Shown one piece after another: positions 1-8,145 of a stretch of DNA of 64,000 nt; position 1 is the stretch's first letter; the number at the start of each line of letters is the position of its first letter. Position numbers and translations under genes: made by a program. Source of the DNA: Sphingobacterium oryzagri (lineage in GTDB: Bacteria > Bacteroidota > Bacteroidia > Sphingobacteriales > Sphingobacteriaceae); NCBI RefSeq assembly GCF_028736175.1, contig NZ_CP117880.1, positions 248,001 to 312,000 of the forward strand, given 5' to 3'. The notes beneath the pieces are model-generated. The model ran no database searches. It was given only the letters and a program-made list of their open reading frames with translations, and had not been told where the DNA came from.

Positions 1-401
1 AGGATGATCGTGGACAAATAAGATTTGTTAACGACTTTGATATGTCCGAAATTAAGCGCTTTTATACGATTAAAAACGCAGATACGGAATCTATTCGCGG
101 CTGGCGGGCACATAAAGTGGAGCGGCGATGGTTTTATGTATTATCAGGAGCATTTAAAATAGAATTGGTAAAAATAGATGACTGGCATCGTCCGTCTGTT
201 GATTTGCCAATAGAAAATAGAACGATAAGAGCTATTGATATGCAAATTTTAGCAGTCGCGGCGGGGTATGGTACTACTTTCCAAGCATTAGAAAATGATA
301 GCGAGTTATTGGTATTTGCGGATTATGGCATTGAAAACGCCCAATTTGATAATTACACGTGGCCGGTCGATTATTTTAACAAACGAAATGGGAACGCGTA
401 A
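1..401 (+). CDS. WxcM-like / FdtA-family sugar-modification protein (5' partial)
   Basis: The reading frame is open to the left edge (no stop between base 3 and the first ATG at 42), and residues encoded before that ATG (DDRGQIRFVNDF) are typical of the start of WxcM-like C-terminal domains. The true start is therefore probably upstream of the window, and 42 should not be taken as the start. The family is a cupin fold that includes dTDP-hexose 3,4-ketoisomerases (FdtA/QdtA) and related epimerases supplying unusual deoxy-amino sugars. Visible family features are RGWRAHK, the FKIELVKIDDW stretch and the PVDYF end. It ends about 150 bp before the first export module, which fits a role in polysaccharide precursor synthesis. 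The exact reaction cannot be decided from this fragment. Confidence 0.75.
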   Translation, partial: DDRGQIRFVNDFDMSEIKRFYTIKNADTESIRGWRAHKVERRWFYVLSGAFKIELVKIDDWHRPSVDLPIENRTIRAIDMQILAVAAGYGTTFQALENDSELLVFADYGIENAQFDNYTWPVDYFNKRNGNA

Positions 402-406
402 CAAAT

Positions 407-445
407 TTTTACTTCATCAATGAACAATAAGCCGATGAAGTAAAA
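407..445. terminator. 12-bp inverted repeat after the WxcM-like gene
   Basis: Arms 407-418 (TTTTACTTCATC) and 434-445 are perfectly complementary with a 15-nt loop, six bases after the WxcM-like stop codon. There is no T-run after the right arm. On the - strand the stem is followed by the complement of an A-rich stretch. It may act as a weak terminator or mRNA 3' stabiliser. Confidence 0.45.
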
Positions 446-447
446 GC

Positions 448-525
448 TCGTTGTAATTACACAAAATAGTGATTACAACGAAAAATACATTACTTTTGTA
501 AATGTATAAGTAGAAATTACAACGA
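448..525. promoter_or_regulatory. Candidate operator: inverted repeat plus third direct copy
   Basis: TCGTTGTAAT (448-457) and ATTACAACGA (472-481) form a perfect 10-bp inverted repeat with 14 bp between the arms. The ATTACAACGA word recurs at 516-525, so it brackets the TAnnTTTG promoter-like box at 491-498. This is the arrangement expected for a dimeric DNA-binding regulator of the first wza-wzc module. No regulator gene is identified in the window. Confidence 0.45.
491..498 (+). promoter_or_regulatory. Candidate Bacteroidota -7 box upstream of wza-1
   Basis: TACTTTTG matches the Bacteroidota primary-sigma -7 consensus TAnnTTTG and lies 52 bp before the wza-1 start at 551. A clear -33 TTTG element is not visible at the usual spacing. 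Confidence 0.4.
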
Positions 526-550
526 AATTATCGATAAATATATACAATTA

Positions 551-1309
551 ATGAATAAATTATTCAGCGTTTTACTGCTGTTCGTTCTACTAAGTTCGTG
601 TGCGTCGCGTAAAGACTTTGTGTACCTTCAGTCATCTGGGGCGATCTCTGATGAAGTTTACGAGAAGTTTGCGCCGAAAATACAGGCGGAAGATATGATA
701 ACGATAACGGTATCTGCAGCAGACTTAAAGGCGACTTTGCCTTTTAATCAGCAAAGTCCTTATCAATTGCAGGCAGGAGCTTCAACGGACTTTGCTTTCA
801 AACCTACATTTTTGGTAAATGATCAAGGGGAGATTGACTATCCGGTGTTGGGTAAGATAAAATTAGGCGGCCTTACGCGTCTTCAGGCTATTGATTATTT
901 AAAAGAGCGACTGAAGAGCTATATCATAGAACCTTCTGTCAATCTAACATTTGCCAATTTTAAAGTTACAGTGTTGGGAGAAGTAAATAGACCGGGATCG
1001 TACACCTTACCACAAGAACGGATAACCGTTTTCGAAGCTCTTGGTTTGGCCGGCGATATGACTATCCGTGGGTTACGAAAAAATGTTCTTTTATTGCGGG
1101 AGCAGAACGGAAAGAAATCGGTACACCGCATAGATCTTACCACTGACTCCGTGATGGCCTCCCCGTATTATTATCTTGCACAAAATGATGTTGTTTATGT
1201 GGAACCTAATGCTTCTCAGATTAGAGGATCTAGTTTGGGTCAAAATACGAACGTTTTGATATCGATTTCAAGCTTAGTTATTACTATTGTCGCAATAATA
1301 ATTCGTTAA
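551..1309 (+). CDS. wza: Wza-like polysaccharide export lipoprotein, copy 1
   Basis: This 252-aa protein of the BexD/CtrA/VexA family forms or contributes to the outer-membrane channel for exported polysaccharide. It has a lipoprotein signal peptide with lipobox LSSC (lipidated Cys17). A polysaccharide-export domain follows (about residues 45-125, with DQGEIDYPVLGKIKLGGLT), then an SLBB domain (about 130-220, with VTVLGEVNRPGSYTLP). The last 18 or so residues are a hydrophobic segment (LISISSLVITIVAIII). It is shorter than E. coli Wza (about 380 aa), with a single SLBB, as is common in Bacteroidota. Only 5 bp separate it from the kinase gene, so the two are surely cotranscribed. A paralogue lies at 13325-14116. 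Confidence 0.92.
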   Translation: MNKLFSVLLLFVLLSSCASRKDFVYLQSSGAISDEVYEKFAPKIQAEDMITITVSAADLKATLPFNQQSPYQLQAGASTDFAFKPTFLVNDQGEIDYPVLGKIKLGGLTRLQAIDYLKERLKSYIIEPSVNLTFANFKVTVLGEVNRPGSYTLPQERITVFEALGLAGDMTIRGLRKNVLLLREQNGKKSVHRIDLTTDSVMASPYYYLAQNDVVYVEPNASQIRGSSLGQNTNVLISISSLVITIVAIIIR

Positions 1310-1314
1310 ATATC

Positions 1315-3699
1315 ATGAGCAACATTAAAGCTAATAACAGTAAGGGTGGCGAGCCCGAGATCGACTTAAAGCAGCTAGCAGAACAATATGCCTACTATTG
1401 GAGGTGGTTTGTATACTCTGTAGTATTTTTCGTTTCTATAGCTGTTTTTTACTTATGGTATACCATTCCACAGTATAAGACTGAAGCTAAAATCTTGTTA
1501 GTTAGCGAAGACAAGGCTGGAGGGGAATTGTCTGGACTAGCTGAATTAAGTAGTTTAACAAGCGGAAGCGTCACACCGGCATTTGTCGCTGATCAAATTG
1601 ATATCTTAAAATCCCGACGTTTGGCTCGTAAAGTGGTTGAGCGAAACGGTCTTGTAGTTTCCTATTTTCTCAAGCAAGGCATAAAACAGCATGAGGTGTT
1701 AGCGGACGAAAGTCCTGTGCGTTTAACGTTTTTAGGAAATGTAGACAAAAGTAAATCGTTAGCATATTCTATGAAACTGGAAAACGAGGGCGATATTACG
1801 TTGACGGATTTAGAAGACGGACAAGAAATAAATGATGTAAAGTTTGGACAACAAATAAAAACGAAAATAGGAGTAATCGTTTTAAATCAAAACATTCGTA
1901 AGATGTCTGGCGTTAAGGTTGTTCAGATATATGTTTCCCCGCTGGAAGCAAAAGTGGATGAGGTACGCAATAGTCTTTTGATTACTCCCAATAACGAAAA
2001 GCAATCTTACATTGTAAATTTTTCAGTGACAAATCCGCTGCGCGAAAAAGCAGCAATTATTATAAACAGCTTGATCAATGTCTATAATGAAGATGTTACT
2101 GAAGATAAGTCGAAAGTTACCAAAGCCACCTCTACGTTTATAAATAAGCGCTTATCCTTAATTGGGGAGGACTTGTCAAAAGCAGATCGAAAAGTGGAGG
2201 ATTTCAAAACTACAAACCGTTTGATAGATGTTGAATCGGAAACGGAAATGAATTTAAAAAACCTCACCGAAATAGATAGGCAAGTGCTGGACGCGCAAAC
2301 GCAGCTTAAATTGGCAACCTATCTAAGTGAGTCAATTATGGAAAATGATGGATTACAACTACTGCCCACTAACGTAGGTTTTCAAGACGTGTCTATCGAA
2401 AAGTCGCTCACCGAGTATAATAGGCTAGTGTTGGAACGCGAAGATCTATTGAAAAATTCCACGGAAAGAAATCCGGTAGTTCAAAGCTTGACGGAGAATA
2501 TTCAGGAGTACAGAAAAAATCTTAATAGCTCTTTATCAAACTACAAGTCTGCTTTGGAGCTCTCGTTAAGCGTTGTTCAAGGCAAGAAAAATGAAATTCA
2601 AGGTCGTATATCTTCCGTTCCAAGTCAGGAACTAGGATTTCGTGACATCTCTCGCCAACAGCAAATAGTTGAGTCTATTTACTTGTTTTTGCTGCAAAAG
2701 AGAGAAGAAAATGAAATTAAAGCTACTGCTACCCCTGATATACTCAAAATTATTGACAGTGCTACAAGTTCTGATAAACCAGTTGCGCCAAGAAAGTCAG
2801 TTATTTTGTTATTAGCTTTAATACTCGGATCGATACTTCCGATTGCTGCATTGTATTTAAAATTCCTTTTTGACAACAAAATACATTCGAGAAGAGATAT
2901 TGAAGGCGTGTTTGCCGCACCAATTTTGGGTGAGGTACCAAGCTCGAAAGACCCTATTGTACATGACAATGATCGCAGTTCATTAGCGGAAGCATTTCGG
3001 ATCTTACGAACCAATATTTCTTTTATGTTGGGTGCAAAACGTAACTCCGCCATCATTTTTGTTACTTCGACTACATCAGGTGAAGGTAAATCCTTCGTGT
3101 CTACAAATTTAGCACGCATATTATCGATGTCCGGTAAGAGGGTGCTCTTGGTAGGTGCCGATATTCGTAGTCCTAAAGTATTGGACTATTTGGGACTTTC
3201 ACATTTACAGCACACGAATGTGGGGATTACGCAATATTTAATAAATCCGGATATGGATATTGATAATATCATTATCAAAAAGCCCGCGCAGTACCAGTTT
3301 GATGTTATTTATTCAGGTTACGTGGCGCCAAATCCGGCGGAGCTATTAATGAACGGACATTTTGACGATGTACTGCAATACGGAAAAGAACACTATGATT
3401 ATGTATTAGTAGATACTGCGCCAGTAAGCCTGGTAACAGATACCTTGCTGATCGCGCATAATGCTGATCTCACGGTGTACGTAGCGCGTGCAAATTATTT
3501 AGATAAACGCTTACTAAACGTTCCTAAGGAGCTTTTCGAAGAGGGTAAACTGAAAAATATGGCTGTGGTGCTTAACGATGTTGACTTTGCCAAAGGCTAC
3601 GGATATGGTTACGGCTACGGCTACGGTTACGGCGATATGGGGAACCAATCCCTACGTAAACGCTTACGTAAGCTATTTAAGCGCAAACAAGAGTTATAA
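1315..3699 (+). CDS. wzc: Wzc-like polysaccharide co-polymerase / tyrosine autokinase, copy 1
   Basis: This 794-aa inner-membrane protein controls chain length and export by autophosphorylation. N-terminal Wzz domain with first TM at about 29-49, a long periplasmic coiled-coil part, a second TM at about 496-519, then a cytoplasmic BY-kinase domain. Walker A is SGEGKS (about 588-593). The Walker A' region reads LLVGADIRSP, with Gly where enterobacterial Wzc has the first Asp of DxDxR. Walker B is YVLVDTAP (about 696-703). The tail (about 761-774) is six consecutive Gly-Tyr dipeptides followed by GD, built from near-repeated 6-bp units, in place of the irregular Tyr cluster of E. coli Wzc. Partners are the Wza at 551 and the phosphatase at 3910. 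Confidence 0.92.
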   Translation: MSNIKANNSKGGEPEIDLKQLAEQYAYYWRWFVYSVVFFVSIAVFYLWYTIPQYKTEAKILLVSEDKAGGELSGLAELSSLTSGSVTPAFVADQIDILKSRRLARKVVERNGLVVSYFLKQGIKQHEVLADESPVRLTFLGNVDKSKSLAYSMKLENEGDITLTDLEDGQEINDVKFGQQIKTKIGVIVLNQNIRKMSGVKVVQIYVSPLEAKVDEVRNSLLITPNNEKQSYIVNFSVTNPLREKAAIIINSLINVYNEDVTEDKSKVTKATSTFINKRLSLIGEDLSKADRKVEDFKTTNRLIDVESETEMNLKNLTEIDRQVLDAQTQLKLATYLSESIMENDGLQLLPTNVGFQDVSIEKSLTEYNRLVLEREDLLKNSTERNPVVQSLTENIQEYRKNLNSSLSNYKSALELSLSVVQGKKNEIQGRISSVPSQELGFRDISRQQQIVESIYLFLLQKREENEIKATATPDILKIIDSATSSDKPVAPRKSVILLLALILGSILPIAALYLKFLFDNKIHSRRDIEGVFAAPILGEVPSSKDPIVHDNDRSSLAEAFRILRTNISFMLGAKRNSAIIFVTSTTSGEGKSFVSTNLARILSMSGKRVLLVGADIRSPKVLDYLGLSHLQHTNVGITQYLINPDMDIDNIIIKKPAQYQFDVIYSGYVAPNPAELLMNGHFDDVLQYGKEHYDYVLVDTAPVSLVTDTLLIAHNADLTVYVARANYLDKRLLNVPKELFEEGKLKNMAVVLNDVDFAKGYGYGYGYGYGYGDMGNQSLRKRLRKLFKRKQEL

Positions 3700-3720
3700 T
3701 TTTTGCTCAGCTTATAATGA

Positions 3721-3751
3721 AAGGACATCTAATTTAGGATGTCCTTTTTTT
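3721..3751 (+). terminator. Rho-independent terminator after wzc-1
   Basis: AAGGACATC (3721-3729) pairs perfectly with GATGTCCTT (3738-3746) and is followed by a run of T. It separates the wza-wzc pair from the phosphatase gene at 3910, suggesting that the phosphatase has its own promoter or depends on readthrough. Confidence 0.8.
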
Positions 3752-3909
3752 ATTAAAGAGCTTTTTTAGTTCAATAATGTTATAATAAAATAAAATGCAT
3801 GTACTTCGGCTTGATTTTTGATAGCTCTCGTTGTTGAAGAATAAGGTACGTGGTACTGTAGCAAATGTCCAAGTGGTAACGTATTATTCATTGAAACGAA
3901 TAAATTATT

Positions 3910-4713
3910 ATGGGATTTTTTTCTAACATATTTGGCGCAGCGCAAAAAGATAACAAAGTTAAAGTTTTAGGTAAGCTTGCTTTTTTGGAAGTAGACATGC
4001 ACAACCACTTATTGCCCGCCATTGATGATGGAAGCCAGTCACTTCAACAATCCCTCCACTTAGTTCGGGGTTTGCACGATCTAGGATTTAAGAAATTTAT
4101 CTGTACGCCACATATTATGGAGGGCGTCCATCCCAATACAAAAGAAAGCATTTCAACATCGTTCGGTGTACTACGTGATGGAATCAAAAACGCAGACTTG
4201 AAAGTAGACATACTACCTGCAGCCGAACATATGATTGATGAGGGTTTGTCCAAGTTAATTGCAAAAGACAATCTTTGCCTGATGCCGGGCGGTTATGTAC
4301 TCATTGAAATGTCCTATCTTGCCGAATCTAAAGCTTTGTTTAAGGTGATTTATGATCTCCAGATTTTAGGGTATAAACCTATACTTGCCCATCCCGAACG
4401 ATACAATTATTACCATTTCACTTTTGATAAATACAAACAAATCAAAGATGCCGGGTGTTTATTGCAATTAAACTTGCTATCAATCAGTCGTTATTACGGC
4501 ACGGAAGTCAAAGTTGCTGCACTTACGATGCTTAAGTCGGGTATGTATGATTTTGTAGGAACAGATACCCATCACGAAAAACATTTGGCCGCTTTACAAG
4601 AGGTCGTGGCTAAATATCCGGTTCGTGAAATGCTCGCCACTTGCCCCATTAAAAATGCGGTTTTAGCGCAAGAAATGACAGACAGTGGACTTTCTAATTT
4701 TGCTATTGGCTAA
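3910..4713 (+). CDS. PHP-type tyrosine-protein phosphatase (CpsB/YwqE-like), copy 1
   Basis: A 267-aa member of the PHP-domain metal-dependent phosphotyrosine phosphatases, which dephosphorylate Wzc-type kinases. Metal-binding motifs are visible in order: DMHNHLLPAIDDG (His31 and His33), CTPHIMEG (near 73), a conserved Glu in PAAEHM (near 99), ILAHPERY (near 160) and GTDTHHEKH (near 218). There is no signal peptide, so it is cytoplasmic, where the kinase tail lies. It follows wzc-1 but is separated by a terminator, so expression may be partly uncoupled. A second copy is at 12531-13274. Confidence 0.9.
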   Translation: MGFFSNIFGAAQKDNKVKVLGKLAFLEVDMHNHLLPAIDDGSQSLQQSLHLVRGLHDLGFKKFICTPHIMEGVHPNTKESISTSFGVLRDGIKNADLKVDILPAAEHMIDEGLSKLIAKDNLCLMPGGYVLIEMSYLAESKALFKVIYDLQILGYKPILAHPERYNYYHFTFDKYKQIKDAGCLLQLNLLSISRYYGTEVKVAALTMLKSGMYDFVGTDTHHEKHLAALQEVVAKYPVREMLATCPIKNAVLAQEMTDSGLSNFAIG

Positions 4714-4955
4714 TACCTTTTATTTATTCAATTTAACTTTTTCAACGTTTCGTTCTTTCAGCGGATAGCACGGCGAGCCATCTTAGCAGTTTGAGAAAGG
4801 TAAAACGAGCTTGTTTTACACGATGACAAAGTTTTGGTTATAGCATATACCTTACCATCAGCGTTATAGATGCAAGCCTTTATTTGGTTTAAGTGTAGAA
4901 AATAATAGCGTAAACTAGTTGCACGTTTTCTACATGTACCATAGCAGTTTTTTGT

Positions 4956-4963
4956 TACCTTCG
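4956..4963 (+). promoter_or_regulatory. Candidate -7 box for the RemB-like gene
   Basis: TACCTTCG is a one-mismatch TAnnTTTG box 49 bp before the start at 5012. The rest of the 298-bp gap (4714-5011) holds no supportable gene. Confidence 0.35.
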
Positions 4964-5011
4964 TAGTGTTAGGCGTATACCATGCGTGAGGTTTTGGAGT
5001 AAAATACAACA

Positions 5012-6532
5012 ATGAAAAAGTTAGTACTATTTCTATGCGGGGTTTGTGGACCTTTATTTTCGTACACACAGATTAACTATCAACCCTATTCTTTTCAGCA
5101 TTACCAAAACTACGCGAAAGCAATTTACGCCGATAGTCTTCGGCATACCGCTGTTAAGCCTTTCGTCGGTGGTTATCTAAATCCACAACAGGCCGTGGCT
5201 GCCCCAGATACAACGAAAAGCTGGCTACACCGTAAGCTGTTCCAGGAACATTTAATTCAAGTAAAAAAGGAAGATCATACCTTTTTTGCCGATTTTATGC
5301 CCGATTTTATTATTGGAAAGCAGACGGGAACCAACAGTAAAACGTTATGGACCAACACACGGGGTGCGCAAGTAGGCTTATCCATTAAGGATAAATTTTC
5401 TTTTTATCTCTCTTTTTATGAGAATCAAGCGCGTTTTCCGACGCACATTGATACTGCTGCGATGGCCATAGGCGGTTTGCCCGGACAGGGATTTTCGAAA
5501 AATGTAGAGCAAAGCCAATTTGACTGGATGAACGCTACGGCAAATCTTACGTACGCATTCTCCAGTGCTTTTAACCTCACCCTGGCTTACGATAAAGTGC
5601 ATATCGGCGATGGATACCGCTCGGTTTTACTTTCCGAGAGTCCGTATAACTACACCCATGCCAAGTTTTCTGGAAATGTCGGTCGCTTTCAATACAATTC
5701 TATTTGGGCCACGATGTTGGATCGAAAGAACTTTAACGCTACTAATACCGGGATTCCAGAGATTGATCGGCAGGGTGACGGGGCGAAGTTTGCTGCCTTT
5801 CAATATGTTGATTATTTGATTGATGAAAAAGCGGCCATCGGTTTGTTTCACTCCCTGATCTGGCCGAAAAGTAATGATCCGGGCGCTGATAAAGTAAACG
5901 GTGGACTTGGTTTGAACGGGAAATACCAGCCCTGGTCTAATGTGTTGTTTTATGGCCAGGTATATGCGGATGATTTGTCGAAATTTTCGTTTAACAGAAA
6001 TGCCGATCGCCGTGTGGCTTATCAACTTGGTGGACGAGCGTTTGATGTATTTGCGGTCAACAATTTAAATGTTACGCTGGAGTACAACCAGGCGGCGCCC
6101 TATACTTACCAACATCGTAATAACCGTATAAATTACACGGTCAACGGAGAGCCTTTAGCGCATCCGGCTGGCGCAAATTTTCGGGAGATATTGGGTATGT
6201 TAACGTATACCTGGAATCGTTGGAACGTCTATGGGCAGAGTATGTTCTCTCGATACGGTGTCGATCCTGATGGCGACAGCAATTACGGACGCGATCTTTT
6301 TAAAGAAACCAGCACGACAAATCAATTTCTGATTGGCCAGGGACAGACCACAAATTTATTTTATAATGAACTTCGCCTGGCTTATGTGCTCAACCCCACG
6401 TATAATCTCCGGTTCGAGCTCGGGATGATCAATCGACGTCAGCATAATTTGGTTACGACCGAGCGCATTAACGCGAATATGTTTACCATTGGTCTTCGTT
6501 CTTCTTTCCGTGCATTCCAAACGGAGTATTAA
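5012..6532 (+). CDS. RemB/Wzi-like outer-membrane beta-barrel protein
   Basis: A 506-aa secreted protein with a cleavable signal peptide (residues 1 to about 19, MKKLVLFLCGVCGPLFSYTQ). The rest has alternating aromatic/polar strands typical of an outer-membrane barrel and ends in ...RAFQTEY. It resembles Bacteroidota proteins annotated as gliding-motility RemB and more distantly the capsule-assembly protein Wzi. In Flavobacterium, RemB is a cell-surface adhesin-associated motility protein. Here the location, just after an export module and before the main polysaccharide cluster, suggests a surface role in polysaccharide retention or assembly. A clear Wzi homologue also exists at 32071, so the two are probably not redundant. 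Family assignment is by overall appearance, not a single motif. Confidence 0.65.
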   Translation: MKKLVLFLCGVCGPLFSYTQINYQPYSFQHYQNYAKAIYADSLRHTAVKPFVGGYLNPQQAVAAPDTTKSWLHRKLFQEHLIQVKKEDHTFFADFMPDFIIGKQTGTNSKTLWTNTRGAQVGLSIKDKFSFYLSFYENQARFPTHIDTAAMAIGGLPGQGFSKNVEQSQFDWMNATANLTYAFSSAFNLTLAYDKVHIGDGYRSVLLSESPYNYTHAKFSGNVGRFQYNSIWATMLDRKNFNATNTGIPEIDRQGDGAKFAAFQYVDYLIDEKAAIGLFHSLIWPKSNDPGADKVNGGLGLNGKYQPWSNVLFYGQVYADDLSKFSFNRNADRRVAYQLGGRAFDVFAVNNLNVTLEYNQAAPYTYQHRNNRINYTVNGEPLAHPAGANFREILGMLTYTWNRWNVYGQSMFSRYGVDPDGDSNYGRDLFKETSTTNQFLIGQGQTTNLFYNELRLAYVLNPTYNLRFELGMINRRQHNLVTTERINANMFTIGLRSSFRAFQTEY

Positions 6533-6659
6533 ATTTTTTATTAACGCTCATCCGTTTTTGTTTGTGCCGCGGGCAACGGCAGGATCGTTCGGGATGGCTC
6601 ACGTATCTGAACCGGTTTTCGAAAATTATCGCCGGCTTTAGCTCCAGAAGCGAATTCCA

Positions 6660-7172
6660 TTGCTGGCGATAAGCAATCACTTGCTGGCGATAAGCAATCA
6701 CTTGCTGACAATAAGCAATCACTTGCTGGCGATAAGCAATCACTTGCTGGCCATAAGCAATCACTTGCTGGCAATAAGCAATCACTTGCTGGCAATAAGT
6801 AATCACTTGCTGGCGATAAGCAATCACTTGCTGGCAATAAGTAATCACTTGCTGACGATAAGCAATCACTTGCTGGCGATAAGCAATCACTTGCTGGCGA
6901 TAAGCAATCACTTGCTGGCGATAAGTGATCACTTGCTGGCGATAAGCAATCACTTGCTGGCAATAAGCAATCACTTGCTGGCAATAAGTAATCACTTGCT
7001 GGCGATAAGCAATCACTTGCTGGCGATAAGTAATCACTTGCTGGCGATAAGCAATCACTTGCTGGCCATAAGCAATCACTTGCTGGCCATAAGCAATCAC
7101 TTGCTGGCGATAAGCAATCACTTGCTGGCAATAAGCAATCACTTGTTGGCGATAAGTAATCATTTGTTGGCC
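6660..7172. repeat. 21-bp minisatellite, 24 full copies plus a partial 25th
   Basis: Units start at 6660 and repeat every 21 bp without a single indel up to 7163; a partial unit runs to about 7172. The invariant core is CAATCACTTGCTGG with few exceptions. Read on + from each unit start, the unit encodes Leu-Leu-Ala-Ile-Ser-Asn-His. I count 21 base differences from the consensus over 24 units, and 18 fall at third codon positions of this frame without changing the residue: Ala codon GCG 13, GCA 6, GCC 3 copies; Ser codon AGC 18, AGT 6. The non-silent ones are Ala to Thr in units 3 and 10 and Asn to Asp in unit 13. The unit has no stop in this + frame or in two - frames, so long repeat-only ORFs appear on both strands (QQVIAYR and CLSPASD periodicity on -). 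No ATG precedes the + frame: a stop lies at 6639-6641 and only TTG is available. The last unit is the most diverged, as expected at an array edge. Confidence 0.95.
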
Positions 7173-7802
7173 GGGGGGAGCATCCCGAAAAGTGGAGGCG
7201 GTATCCCTCGAAGTGTGTAAATAACACAAAAAGTATTTGCTAGCCGGACTAAACTTAGCATTATTTCCAATGTTCAAAACTATTCCGCTTCGCTCCGTTT
7301 TTTTGCCCAAATAGCTGTTTTATATGTACGTGCGGCCTGTTTATTTTCAAATTATATCGTATTCGGCTATTTGTGTTATTAAAAACCGCTAATTTGAGAT
7401 CTCTGTTAGGCCATTTGCCTACAGGCACCAACTATTCTCCATATTTGCACAAAAAATGTATACAATGCTGTCCTAAATCGTCTATATCACGACGAAATCC
7501 TGTAGTTAATACAAAAAAAATGAAATTATTTTTTCAAAGAAAATAAGCTTGTAAAGCCTTGCTGTTATTGGATTCACTTCTTTTTGAATGTTGTTTCGGC
7601 CTTGCGTATTTATACGTTAAGTAGGTACTTCTACTATTTTTGGTCTAAAACTTGTCTATGTGCTGTTGTATAAATGTGTTTTGTACACATAGTAGCGACG
7701 TACATCGCGACGGAGCAAAACGGTTTGTTGTGGTAGGAAATTTAAGTCACAGCAAAAAGAATAGAAACGCAGATAATTGATGTTCAAACAAACTTTTTTA
7801 TT

Positions 7803-7964
7803 ATGACGAGAGATAAATTGATATATGTCAGTAATTTCAAATTAGGAGTAAAGTATGTTACACGTATGGTCTGTGAAAAAAGTGACGTTGCGCACTATTT
7901 TACCTTGTATAGTGCTTTTTTTGATAAAAACACTATGCTTAATAATAATTTATCATTTGTATAG
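7803..7964 (+). CDS. Possible 53-aa small protein
   Basis: An ATG-initiated frame (begins MTRDKLIYVSNF, ends NNNLSFV) of unremarkable composition with no recognised motif, signal peptide or membrane segment. No clear ribosome-binding site precedes it. It ends about 23 bp before the TAnnTTTG box at 7987. It may be a chance ORF. Confidence 0.15.
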   Translation: MTRDKLIYVSNFKLGVKYVTRMVCEKSDVAHYFTLYSAFFDKNTMLNNNLSFV

Positions 7965-7986
7965 CTAAATATTTACAAACATTAGC

Positions 7987-7994
7987 TATATTTG
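7987..7994 (+). promoter_or_regulatory. Candidate -7 box of the main polysaccharide operon
   Basis: TATATTTG is an exact TAnnTTTG match. Transcription from here would start near 8000 and give a leader of about 425 nt. The nearest upstream TTTG (7956-7959) is 27 bp away, longer than the usual 19-20 bp, so the -33 element is weak or absent. Confidence 0.4.
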
Positions 7995-8022
7995 GGTCTA
8001 CAATTTACAAATTAACACTGAA

Positions 8023-8145
8023 CCTGCTAAAAACAGGGGAAATGCGCGGTTTATTCAGCCTAAACAAACAGAATATATGCCGCGTGCTATGAAAAACTTG
8101 AACAGAATTAGTAAATCAAACTTTACGGTGAAAAACAGAAAGTAA
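8023..8145 (+). promoter_or_regulatory. Candidate structured leader with 18-codon leader ORF
   Basis: Two potential stems lie about 25 nt after the predicted start of transcription: CCTG/CAGG (8023-8026 with 8034-8037) and a 6-bp stem GCGCGG (8044-8049) with CCGCGT (8080-8085). An 18-codon ATG ORF (8089-8145, MKNLNRISKSNF..) begins four bases after the second stem. This could be a cis-regulatory RNA or an attenuation-type leader. No known riboswitch consensus was recognised. Confidence 0.3.

Noticed and set aside
2679..3119. 146-codon - strand ORF
   Set aside because: Antisense to the wzc-1 kinase domain.
4758..5069. 103-codon - strand ORF before the RemB-like gene
   Set aside because: No recognisable feature, overlaps the start of a clear gene, and lies in a probable promoter region.
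6660..7172. CRISPR array
   Set aside because: Direct repeats of 21 bp with no spacers between them; no cas genes nearby.
6483..7310. 275-codon - strand ORF and a 228-codon - strand ORF over the minisatellite
   Set aside because: They exist only because the 21-bp unit has no stop in these frames; the repeat variants change residues in both, the outer parts look random, and the longer one overlaps the end of the RemB-like gene.
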